7,212 bases of DNA from Tissierellia bacterium. Lineage in GTDB: Bacteria > Bacillota > Clostridia > Tissierellales > Tepidimicrobiaceae. The notes below the pieces were generated by a model. It made no database searches. It was not told the origin of the DNA and was given only the letters and a program-made list of their open reading frames with translations. How positions within the stretch are numbered: position 1 is the first letter of the stretch; every line of letters starts with the position of its first letter. Location: positions 1 to 7,212 of the forward strand of contig JAAYRM010000215.1 in NCBI GenBank assembly GCA_012518745.1, written 5' to 3'. Position numbers and translations under genes: made by a program. Shown here piece after piece: positions 1-5,873 of this stretch.

Positions 1-517
1 AGCTAAAAGCCAAGCGAGTGTTATCGATGAGGAGTCAAAGAGGACTAATGACAGCATAATCGATTCCAAAGTTAGGGAGGCTGAAGCCGAAAAGAAGAGA
101 ATACTCAGCAGGGCAACATCAGATGCGAGTTTATCAAAGGAGAGAGCCATCTCTAATGCGGAACTTAGGGCTAGGAATGAAAAGTTAGGGGCTAAGCAAC
201 AAATTATCGACAGGGTATTCAATATGGCTGAAGAGCGATTGAATAATCTAGATGAGGGTAGATATATATCCTATATAAAGGCTACCCTTGAAAAGCTTGA
301 TCTGGAGGGTGAGCAGGCCATAGTGGTTCCAAAGAACATGCAAGCCAAGGTTGAAGGCCTAGGGCTTCAGCTCGAGGTTGTGGGTGATGAATCAGTTCAA
401 TCCGGCTTTATGATAAGGGAAGAGGGAACCACCCTGAATTACACCTTCCATTCCTTGGTAGAACACTATAGGGATGAACTTGAAACGGAAATAGCTCAAA
501 GTCTCTTTAAAGAATAG
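1..517 (+). CDS. atpE: V-type ATP synthase subunit E (5'-truncated)
   Basis: This is the peripheral-stalk subunit E (NtpE), which with the G/H-type partner holds the A3B3 head stationary against the membrane stator. The reading frame is open from base 2, so the gene begins before the window. 171 codons plus TAG are present, against roughly 195-200 residues usual for the family, so about 25 N-terminal residues are missing. The first in-frame ATG (224) lies inside the protein and is not the start. Residues 1-70 are a charged, Ala/Glu/Lys/Arg-rich helix typical of the stalk coiled coil. A family-like segment, RNEKLGAKQQIIDRVF, leads into the globular C-terminal domain, which ends in LVEHYRDELETEIAQSLF. 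It is followed after 10 nt by subunit C, as in the ntp operon. The assignment rests on this pattern together with operon position. Confidence 0.93.
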   Translation, partial: AKSQASVIDEESKRTNDSIIDSKVREAEAEKKRILSRATSDASLSKERAISNAELRARNEKLGAKQQIIDRVFNMAEERLNNLDEGRYISYIKATLEKLDLEGEQAIVVPKNMQAKVEGLGLQLEVVGDESVQSGFMIREEGTTLNYTFHSLVEHYRDELETEIAQSLFKE

Positions 518-520
518 GAG
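516..520 (+). promoter_or_regulatory. Ribosome binding site of atpC
   Basis: AGGAG overlaps the TAG stop of subunit E and lies 7 nt before the ATG at 528. This supports 528 over the second in-frame ATG at 537. Confidence 0.75.
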
Positions 521-527
521 TGATTTC

Positions 528-1529
528 ATGGACGAAATGGATTTTACCCAGGCTGTAGTCAGGACCAGGGTCCTTGAAACTAGACTCCTTTCAAGGGCGA
601 TAATCGATAGAATGGTAGATGCTGAAGATATAGAAGAGGTAATAAGGGTCCTAAGGGAAACCGAGTATGCCGAGTCCATTGAAGGATTGACTAGGGCAGA
701 AGAGTACGAAAAAATCCTTTCTTCTGAGCTTAAGCGAGTCTACAAGACGATGTATGATATAAGCAAAGAGAAGGTAGTTGTAGACCTACTAGCGTTGAAA
801 TATGATTATCATAATCTAAAGGTCTTGGTAAAGGAAAAGTTTTTACAAAGGGATCTGAAGGATATATATATACCTATAGGAACCATAGATTTTCAACAGT
901 TGAAAACCGATTATCTATCGGATAATCGGCGAAGCATGGATTCCAGATTTATAAAGGCGTTAGATGATGCCATAGGAGATTTTCAGGAGACCGAGGATCC
1001 CCAGAGAATAGAGTTGATATTGGATAAGCACTATTTTGGGCATCTACACGAACTAGCCGAGGAAACCGGGATATCCCTATTTATTGGCTATGTAAAGGAT
1101 CTAATAGATTTAACCAATATTAGAACCCTTATAAGGCTTAAAAAGCAGGGCAAGGATATCAATTTCCTAAGAGAGGTATTGATCGATGGTGGCAATATAG
1201 GTATGGAGAATATAGCTCTATCCTTGAACGATTCCGTAGATATAATCATGAATAAATTTGAAAGGTATAATATAGGTTCTAGAGTGAGGAAGGGTTTGGA
1301 ATCCTATCAACAGACCGGCCGCTTGTCCGAATTTGAAATTGAAATGGATGATTATATAACCGATCTAAACAAACAATCCAAGTTTATCATGTTTGGACCC
1401 GAGCCGATCTTCGCCTATGTAATCGCAAAGGAGACGGAGATAAAGGTACTGAGGATAATAATGGTTTCCAAACTAAACAAGCTTTCTCCGGATGCTATAA
1501 GGGAAAGGTTGCGTGATCTATATGTATAA
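528..1529 (+). CDS. atpC: V-type ATP synthase subunit C
   Basis: This is subunit C (NtpC, the archaeal/bacterial counterpart of eukaryotic subunit d). It is a funnel-shaped all-helical protein that sits on the membrane rotor ring and receives the D/F shaft. The 333 residues agree with the family (about 330-340). The N-terminus carries the typical opening FTQAVVRTRVLETRLLSR followed by a region resembling 'AxDxEEVIRVLRETEY' (about residues 5-50). The rest is helical with repeated 'DLxxLxxLIRLKxxGKD' style elements (about 195-215), consistent with the three-fold repeated helical domains. The C-terminal segment containing AKETEIKVLRIIMVSKLN (about 295-320) is characteristic. The gene lies between E and F and overlaps F by 8 bp, so the two are probably translationally coupled. 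Confidence 0.95.
   Translation: MDEMDFTQAVVRTRVLETRLLSRAIIDRMVDAEDIEEVIRVLRETEYAESIEGLTRAEEYEKILSSELKRVYKTMYDISKEKVVVDLLALKYDYHNLKVLVKEKFLQRDLKDIYIPIGTIDFQQLKTDYLSDNRRSMDSRFIKALDDAIGDFQETEDPQRIELILDKHYFGHLHELAEETGISLFIGYVKDLIDLTNIRTLIRLKKQGKDINFLREVLIDGGNIGMENIALSLNDSVDIIMNKFERYNIGSRVRKGLESYQQTGRLSEFEIEMDDYITDLNKQSKFIMFGPEPIFAYVIAKETEIKVLRIIMVSKLNKLSPDAIRERLRDLYV
907..929 (+). repeat. Intragenic 9-bp inverted repeat inside atpC
   Basis: CCGATTATC (907-915) and GATAATCGG (921-929) are perfectly complementary with a 5-nt loop (TATCG). In the mRNA this could form a compact hairpin. No U-tract follows, so it is not an intrinsic terminator. Function is unknown and it may be coincidental. Confidence 0.4.
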
Positions 1530-1830
1530 AGTAGCTGTAGTAGGCGACAAGAACTCTATACTTGGATTTAAGGCATTGGGAATAGATGCCATCCCCGCAT
1601 TGGATGGGGATGAAGCAAGGGTAGCAGTAGATAATCTTGCTAGGCAAAATTACGGGATTATCTTTATTACCGAGCAGATGGCTAGTTTAATACCCGATAC
1701 CATTGAAAGATATAATAATCAGATGATTCCTGCGGTAATATTGATACCGAGCAATCAGGGAACCTTGAATATAGGTCTGGACAGGATTAGGGATAATGTT
1801 GAAAAGGCCGTAGGAATAAATATTTTATAG
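1522..1830 (+). CDS. atpF: V-type ATP synthase subunit F
   Basis: This is the small central-stalk subunit F (named NtpG in Enterococcus), which binds rotor subunit D and contributes to regulation of rotation. From the ATG at 1522 it has 102 residues, the usual family size. It begins MYKVAVVGDKNSILGFKALG, the standard N-terminal beta-strand and GDxxxxxGFxALG motif. A CheY-like fold follows with the strand YGIIFITE, then PAVILIPSNQG, and a C-terminal helix ending DNVEKAVG-INIL. A GTG at 1513 would add three residues (MIY). I prefer ATG 1522 because it matches where family members begin, although the only purine-rich stretch (1501-1508) is nearer to 1513. It overlaps subunit C by 8 bp (ATGTATAA). 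The gap to subunit A is 16 nt. Confidence 0.94.
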   Translation: MYKVAVVGDKNSILGFKALGIDAIPALDGDEARVAVDNLARQNYGIIFITEQMASLIPDTIERYNNQMIPAVILIPSNQGTLNIGLDRIRDNVEKAVGINIL

Positions 1831-1833
1831 AAA

Positions 1834-1840
1834 GAGAGGG
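1834..1840 (+). promoter_or_regulatory. Ribosome binding site deciding the TTG start of atpA
   Basis: GAGAGGG ends 6 nt before the TTG at 1847 and lies in the short gap between F and A. No in-frame ATG or GTG with comparable spacing is present, and the protein from this TTG starts exactly as the family does. Confidence 0.75.
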
Positions 1841-1846
1841 CTTATC

Positions 1847-3622
1847 TTGAAAGTAGGAAGAATAGTAAAGGTATCCGGACCCTTGGTCGTAGCCGAGGGA
1901 ATGGACGAAGCTAACGTATTTGACGTTGTGGAAGTTTCAGATAATAAGCTCATCGGAGAAATTATAGAAATGAGAGGGGATCGAGCCTCTATACAGGTAT
2001 ATGAAGAAACGACAGGCATCGGTCCTGGAGAGCCGGTCTATACGACCGGGGAGCCTCTTTCGGTTGAACTTGGACCTGGTCTCGTAAAGACTATGTTTGA
2101 TGGTATACAAAGACCTCTTGAACATATTAGGGAAGAAGCTGGAGACTTCCTTGCAAGGGGTGTAAGCGTTCATGCCCTTGATAGGGAGAGAAAATGGGAA
2201 TTCACCCCGAAGGTAGAGGTTGGGGATGAGGTTGGACCGGGAGATGTGCTTGGCACAATCCAAGAAACAGCAGTAGTTCTCCATAGCATAATGGTACCCC
2301 AGAACATACGGGGAAAGGTTAAATCCATTGAAGCAGGGGAATTTACCGTAGATAATACAGTATGTGTAATAGAAGGGGAAGATGGAGAAGAACACGAGAT
2401 TACAATGGTCCAAAAATGGCCCGTAAGAAGGGGTAGGGGCTATGTTAGAAAATTGGACCCGGATGAGACCTTGATTACTGGACAGAGGGTAATAGATACA
2501 TTCTTCCCAGTAACCAAGGGGGGAACGGCGGCAATCCCGGGACCATTCGGATCTGGGAAGACCGTAGTCCAGCATCAGCTTGCTAAATGGGCAGATGCGG
2601 AGATAATAGTTTACGTCGGTTGTGGGGAACGTGGAAATGAAATGACCGAAGTACTATTGGATTTCCCCAAGCTGATAGACCCAAATACCGGACAATCCTT
2701 GATGGAGAGAACGGTATTGATAGCCAACACATCCAATATGCCCGTTGCTGCTAGGGAGGCTTCCCTATATACGGGGATGACCATAGCGGAATACTTCAGG
2801 GATATGGGCTATTCGGTAGCACTGATGGCGGATTCCACATCTAGATGGGCAGAGGCATTGAGAGAGATGTCCAGTAGGTTGGAAGAGATGCCTGGTGACG
2901 AAGGTTATCCCGCATATCTGGCCTCTAGAATCGCTGAATTCTATGAAAGGGCCGGAAAGGTCGTATGCTTGGGCGATGATGAAAGAGTTGGGGCATTGAC
3001 TGCAATTGGTGCGGTATCACCACCGGGTGGAGATATATCCGAGCCGGTATCTCAGGCTACCTTGAGGATAGTAAAGGTATTCTGGGGATTGGATGCACCC
3101 CTAGCCTATAGAAGGCATTTCCCGGCTATAGATTGGTTAGACTCCTATAGTCTCTATCAAGGCAAGGCGGATGAATGGATGGATGCAAATGTAGATCCAG
3201 AATTCTCAGCCAATAGGCGGAAGGCAATGACTCTTCTAGAAGATGAGGCAAGCCTTCAAGAGATAGTAAGATTGGTAGGTAGGGATTCCCTATCCGAGGG
3301 CGATCAGTTGAAGCTGGAAGCCGCCAGATCCATCAGGGAAGACTATCTACAGCAGAACGCCTTCCACGATGAGGACACCTATGCACCATTGAAGAAGCAA
3401 AACCTGATGCTCAAGATGGTTCTAAGCTTCTACGATGAAGGACTAAGGGGTCTAGAGCATGGGGTATATCTATCCAAGATAGAAAAGCTAGATGTAAGGG
3501 AAAAGATTGCAAGGGCTAAGTATCTAGGTGAAGAGGAAATAGACCAGATAAACGATATAATGGATGAACTAAAGCAAAACATCGATGATCTCATAAGCGA
3601 AGGGGGTATCCTTGATGCTTAA
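1847..3622 (+). CDS. atpA: V-type ATP synthase catalytic subunit A
   Basis: This is the catalytic nucleotide-binding subunit; three A and three B subunits alternate in the soluble head and hydrolyse or synthesise ATP. It has 591 residues, the normal family length, from a TTG start. The N-terminal beta-barrel begins VGRIVKVSGPLVVAEGM. The non-homologous 'bulge' insert that separates A subunits from F1-beta covers about residues 115-190. The Walker A P-loop GPFGSGKT is at 232-239 and includes the invariant Lys238 and Thr239. The catalytic glutamate is Glu261 in GCGERGNEM. The Walker B region is SVALMADSTSRWAEALRE, and the downstream SPPGGDISEPV loop is intact. The C-terminal helical domain carries the DALSEGD/DEGLRG-type elements in slightly divergent form. 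No truncation or missing key residue was seen, so the enzyme is predicted to be functional. Confidence 0.98.
   Translation: MKVGRIVKVSGPLVVAEGMDEANVFDVVEVSDNKLIGEIIEMRGDRASIQVYEETTGIGPGEPVYTTGEPLSVELGPGLVKTMFDGIQRPLEHIREEAGDFLARGVSVHALDRERKWEFTPKVEVGDEVGPGDVLGTIQETAVVLHSIMVPQNIRGKVKSIEAGEFTVDNTVCVIEGEDGEEHEITMVQKWPVRRGRGYVRKLDPDETLITGQRVIDTFFPVTKGGTAAIPGPFGSGKTVVQHQLAKWADAEIIVYVGCGERGNEMTEVLLDFPKLIDPNTGQSLMERTVLIANTSNMPVAAREASLYTGMTIAEYFRDMGYSVALMADSTSRWAEALREMSSRLEEMPGDEGYPAYLASRIAEFYERAGKVVCLGDDERVGALTAIGAVSPPGGDISEPVSQATLRIVKVFWGLDAPLAYRRHFPAIDWLDSYSLYQGKADEWMDANVDPEFSANRRKAMTLLEDEASLQEIVRLVGRDSLSEGDQLKLEAARSIREDYLQQNAFHDEDTYAPLKKQNLMLKMVLSFYDEGLRGLEHGVYLSKIEKLDVREKIARAKYLGEEEIDQINDIMDELKQNIDDLISEGGILDA
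3600..3606 (+). promoter_or_regulatory. Ribosome binding site of atpB inside the end of atpA
   Basis: AAGGGGG lies within the last codons of subunit A. It is 8 nt before ATG 3615 and 5 nt before the adjacent in-frame TTG 3612. The normal spacing and better codon favour the ATG. Confidence 0.7.
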
Positions 3623-5012
3623 AGAATATAAAACGGTTTCAGAAGTTGTAGGACCTTTGATGATGGTCGAAGGTGTAGAGGGAATTAAGTTTGAAGAATT
3701 GGTAGATATTGAAACCCAAACGGGTGAAAAACGAAGGGGCAGAGTGCTGGAAGTGGATGGAGATGTAGCCATAGTACAGCTATTTGAGGGCTCCGCTGGT
3801 ATAAATCTAAAGGAGACTACCGTCAGGTTCCTAGGAAGACCACTAGAACTAGGGGTATCAGAGGATATGATAGGTAGGGTATTCGATGGTTTGGGGAATC
3901 CGATAGATGATGGCCCTAGAATAATCCCAGAGGAAAAACGGGACACCAACGGGGTACCTATGAACCCAGTTGCAAGGGACTATCCATCAGAATTTATTCA
4001 GACGGGAATATCCGCAATAGATGGATTGAACACATTGGTTAGAGGGCAAAAATTGCCTATATTCTCCGGATCCGGACTTCCACATGCCGAGGTTGCAGCA
4101 CAGATAGCCAGACAGGCAAGGGTTCTAGGAGAAGGAGAAGGGGATAGGTTTGCGGTAATATTTGCTGCCATGGGAATAACATTCGAAGAGGCACAGTTCT
4201 TTATAGATGATTTCAATAAAACCGGTGCTATAAACAGGGCCGTATTATTTATGAACTTGGCGGATGACCCAGCCATAGAGAGGATTGGAACGCCACGTAT
4301 GGCACTAACCTGCGCCGAATATCTAGCATATGAAAAGGATATGCACGTATTGGTCATATTGACGGATATGACCAATTATGCAGAGGCCCTAAGGGAAACC
4401 TCTGCAGCTAGGAAGGAAGTTCCGGGTAGAAGGGGATATCCTGGATACCTATATACGGACCTTTCAACCATATATGAAAGAGCTGGTAGGATCAGGGGTA
4501 GAAATGGTTCAATAACACAGATACCTATCCTGACCATGCCAGAGGACGATATCACCCATCCGATTCCGGACCTAACCGGATATATTACGGAGGGACAGAT
4601 AATACTATCTAGGGAGCTCTATAGAAGAGGTATAGCACCTCCAATAGATGTACTCCCATCCCTGTCGAGGCTTAAGGATGAGGGGATAGGGGAAGATAGG
4701 ACTAGGGAGGACCATGCGGACACCATGAACCAGCTATTCGCTGCCTATGCTTCGGGTAAAGAGGCTAGGGAATTGGCGGTAATCCTGGGGGATGCGGCCC
4801 TATCCGATACGGATAAGGCATTTGCAAAGTTCTCGGAGGCCTTCGAAGGCCAATATGTAAGCCAGGGCTATGATAATAATAGGAGTATAGTCGACACATT
4901 GGATCTAGGTTGGGATCTACTCAAACTCATACCAAGGGTCGAGCTCAAGAGGATCAGGGATGAATACCTTGAGAAATATCTTCCAGAGGAGACTGAAGGA
5001 GTTGAAGAATAG
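3615..5012 (+). CDS. atpB: V-type ATP synthase non-catalytic subunit B
   Basis: Subunit B completes the A3B3 hexamer. It is structurally related to A but has lost catalysis. It has 465 residues from ATG 3615, typical of the family (about 455-470); a TTG at 3612 would add one residue. The N-terminal barrel contains YKTVSEVVGPLMMVEGV. The site where a P-loop would lie reads SGSGLPH (151-157), lacking GKT, as expected for B. The segments AAMGITFEEAQFF, ILTDMTNYAEALRE and GRRGYPGYLYTDLS are classic B-subunit signatures. PPIDVLPSLSRL contains Arg352, the predicted arginine finger that reaches into the neighbouring A-subunit site. It overlaps the A stop codon by 8 bp (ATGCTTAA), which suggests coupled translation and balanced A:B synthesis. 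Confidence 0.97.
   Translation: MLKEYKTVSEVVGPLMMVEGVEGIKFEELVDIETQTGEKRRGRVLEVDGDVAIVQLFEGSAGINLKETTVRFLGRPLELGVSEDMIGRVFDGLGNPIDDGPRIIPEEKRDTNGVPMNPVARDYPSEFIQTGISAIDGLNTLVRGQKLPIFSGSGLPHAEVAAQIARQARVLGEGEGDRFAVIFAAMGITFEEAQFFIDDFNKTGAINRAVLFMNLADDPAIERIGTPRMALTCAEYLAYEKDMHVLVILTDMTNYAEALRETSAARKEVPGRRGYPGYLYTDLSTIYERAGRIRGRNGSITQIPILTMPEDDITHPIPDLTGYITEGQIILSRELYRRGIAPPIDVLPSLSRLKDEGIGEDRTREDHADTMNQLFAAYASGKEARELAVILGDAALSDTDKAFAKFSEAFEGQYVSQGYDNNRSIVDTLDLGWDLLKLIPRVELKRIRDEYLEKYLPEETEGVEE
4996..5001 (+). promoter_or_regulatory. Ribosome binding site of atpD
   Basis: AAGGAG near the end of subunit B lies 10 nt before the GTG at 5012. The GTG shares its G with the B stop codon (TAGTG), so re-initiation after termination is also plausible. 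Confidence 0.65.
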
Positions 5013-5653
5013 TGGCTAGATTGGATGTTAAGCCTACCCGTATGGAACTTACCAAACTGAGGGGAAGACTATCCATAGCTACTAGGGGTCATAAACTCCT
5101 AAAGGATAAACAGGATGAGCTCATGCGGGTATTTATCAGCAAGGTTAGGGAAAATCAGGCACTTAGGAAGCAGGTCGAAAAGGATCTACACAAATCCTTC
5201 CAAGAGTTTCTATTGGCTAGTGCCGCAATGTCACCTGAACTACTAGAGCAGGCCGTAGCATATCCAAAGGAGAGCATCTCGGTAGATATAAAGAGGGAGA
5301 ACATAATGGGAGTTAATGCTCCTGTTATGGACTTCATCAGGAAATTAGAGGGAGATGCGGGGAGCATATATCCCTATGGATTTGTTCAAACCTCCTCTGA
5401 ACTAGATGATGCTATTTCAAAGCTCTACGGCATTATGGATGAGCTACTGGAATTAGCTGAAATCGAAAAGGCCTGCCAGTTGATGGCGGACGAGATCGAA
5501 AAGACTAGGAGAAGGGTTAATGCTCTGGAGTTTAGAACCATACCTGAACTCGAGGAAACCATAAGGTTCATAGTTATGAAATTGGATGAAAATGAACGAA
5601 GTACCATAACCAGATTGATGAAGGTTAAGGATATGATAGAAGCCGATGCCTAA
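5012..5653 (+). CDS. atpD: V-type ATP synthase subunit D (central rotor shaft)
   Basis: Subunit D is the long coiled-coil axle that turns inside the A3B3 head and couples ATP chemistry to the membrane ring. It has 213 residues from a GTG start, the usual size. The N-terminal helix carries the hallmark VKPTRMELTKLRGRL, then ATRGHKLLKDKQDELMR (about residues 6-40). The C-terminal helix carries RRRVNALE (166-173), then IPELEETIRFIVMKLDE. These two antiparallel helices form the shaft, and the middle part (about 75-130) is the less conserved head that contacts F and C. The ORF overlaps the B stop by 1 bp. It is the last gene of the operon and is followed directly by an intrinsic terminator, so no H-type or J-type extra gene follows as in Enterococcus ntp. 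Confidence 0.96.
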   Translation: MARLDVKPTRMELTKLRGRLSIATRGHKLLKDKQDELMRVFISKVRENQALRKQVEKDLHKSFQEFLLASAAMSPELLEQAVAYPKESISVDIKRENIMGVNAPVMDFIRKLEGDAGSIYPYGFVQTSSELDDAISKLYGIMDELLELAEIEKACQLMADEIEKTRRRVNALEFRTIPELEETIRFIVMKLDENERSTITRLMKVKDMIEADA

Positions 5654-5671
5654 GGGCGGACGCTTAAGATG

Positions 5672-5712
5672 AACATGGCGGATATGATTTCCGCCATGTT
5701 TATTTCTTTTTA
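5672..5712 (+). terminator. Rho-independent terminator of the V-ATPase operon
   Basis: AACATGGCGGA (5672-5682) and TCCGCCATGTT (5690-5700) form a perfect 11-bp stem with a 7-nt loop, followed by a T-rich run (TTATTTCTTTTTAAAT). It starts 18 nt after the atpD stop. There is no matching U-tract on the other strand, so it works in the + direction only. Confidence 0.92.
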
Positions 5713-5753
5713 AATAGGATTATAAAAAAACGTTTTATGAGGTATAAAAAACC

Positions 5754-5789
5754 CCCTTTCTTGGCAATACTTTTATCATAAGGAAAGGG
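5754..5789 (+). repeat. Possible small hairpin competing with the long inverted repeat
   Basis: CCCTTTC (5754-5760) can pair with GAAAGGG (5783-5789). Two more pairs (TT 5761-5762 with AA 5780-5781) are possible if G5782 bulges. It uses the same purine arm as the long 5779-5851 inverted repeat, so the two structures exclude each other. Whether either forms in RNA is unproven. Confidence 0.35.
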
Positions 5790-5851
5790 TATTTTGCATA
5801 TAAAAATGTTTTGTCCCCCTTTACATTTTATGTCATATACCCTTTTCCTTA
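5779..5851 (+). repeat. Long imperfect inverted repeat upstream of ywmB
   Basis: TAAGGAAAGGGTAT (5779-5792) pairs with ATACCCTTTTCCTTA (5837-5851) over 14 bp with one bulged T. Inside, GCAT (5796-5799) can pair with ATGT (5830-5833, one G-U), and AAAATGT (5803-5809) pairs with ACATTTT (5823-5829) around a TTTGTCCCCCTTT loop. The whole could fold into one long stem-loop ending 11 nt before the ywmB Shine-Dalgarno. No U-tract follows, so it is not an ordinary terminator. It could be an mRNA leader structure, an operator-like site, or a small repeat element with terminal inverted repeats. No target duplication is visible at its ends. Confidence 0.55.
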
Positions 5852-5862
5852 ATAAATGCTTT

Positions 5863-5868
5863 GGAGGG
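5863..5868 (+). promoter_or_regulatory. Ribosome binding site deciding the ywmB start
   Basis: GGAGGG lies 5 nt before ATG 5874. An upstream in-frame ATG at 5856 would place this Shine-Dalgarno inside the coding region and has only weak purines before it, so 5874 is chosen. Confidence 0.85.
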
Positions 5869-5873
5869 ATAAG

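Larger units (their letters stand above)
5713..5873 (+). other. Non-coding gap between the V-ATPase operon and ywmB-murA
   Basis: This 161-nt stretch is AT-rich, with A-runs at 5724-5730 and 5746-5751 and several C5T3-type pyrimidine tracts. It contains no plausible gene. It should hold the promoter for ywmB-murA because a strong terminator lies just upstream. The best -10-like boxes are TATAAA at 5743-5748 and 5799-5804, but neither has a good -35 at 16-18 nt, so I do not call a promoter. The inverted repeats in it are listed separately. Confidence 0.6.

Noticed and set aside
860..875. Short (AT)n tract in subunit C
   Set aside because: It encodes Asp-Ile-Tyr-Ile with the ATA/TAT codons this genome prefers; too short to be a notable repeat.
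1937..2575. 212-codon open frame on the minus strand
   Set aside because: It lies wholly antisense to the intact, highly conserved catalytic subunit A, has no recognisable domain and no Shine-Dalgarno that I can see. It is a shadow of the codon bias.
3569..3949. 126-codon minus-strand open frame, and a 125-codon one at 3998-4375
   Set aside because: Both are antisense to subunit B and are Ser/Pro/Ile-rich low-complexity translations, typical of shadow frames.
4065..4076. Perfect 12-bp palindrome TCCGGATCCGGA
   Set aside because: It encodes the Ser-Gly-Ser-Gly of the conserved SGSGLPH motif of subunit B; repeated codons explain the symmetry.
4379..4406. 8-bp inverted repeat TGCAGAGG/CCTCTGCA with a 12-nt loop in subunit B
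   Set aside because: A single short stem inside a conserved motif region (NYAEALRETSAA) with no U-tract; chance is sufficient.
4838..4851. Perfect 14-bp palindrome GGCCTTCGAAGGCC within subunit B
   Set aside because: About 0.4 such palindromes are expected by chance in a window this long, it sits in ordinary coding sequence, and it has no spacing or loop suited to a terminator or operator.
5761..5804. Possible sigma-A promoter TTGGCA ... TATAAA
   Set aside because: The hexamers are 32 nt apart, far from the 16-18 nt needed. Other pairs in the gap are also badly spaced.
5797..5841. CATATA boxes (5797-5802, 5834-5839) resembling sporulation-sigma -10 elements
   Set aside because: Short AT-rich matches without a supporting -35 are expected by chance in this composition.
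5856..5873. Upstream ATG extension of ywmB (six extra residues)
   Set aside because: It would put the strong GGAGGG Shine-Dalgarno inside the gene and place acidic and aromatic residues before the basic start of the signal peptide; ATG 5874 fits better.
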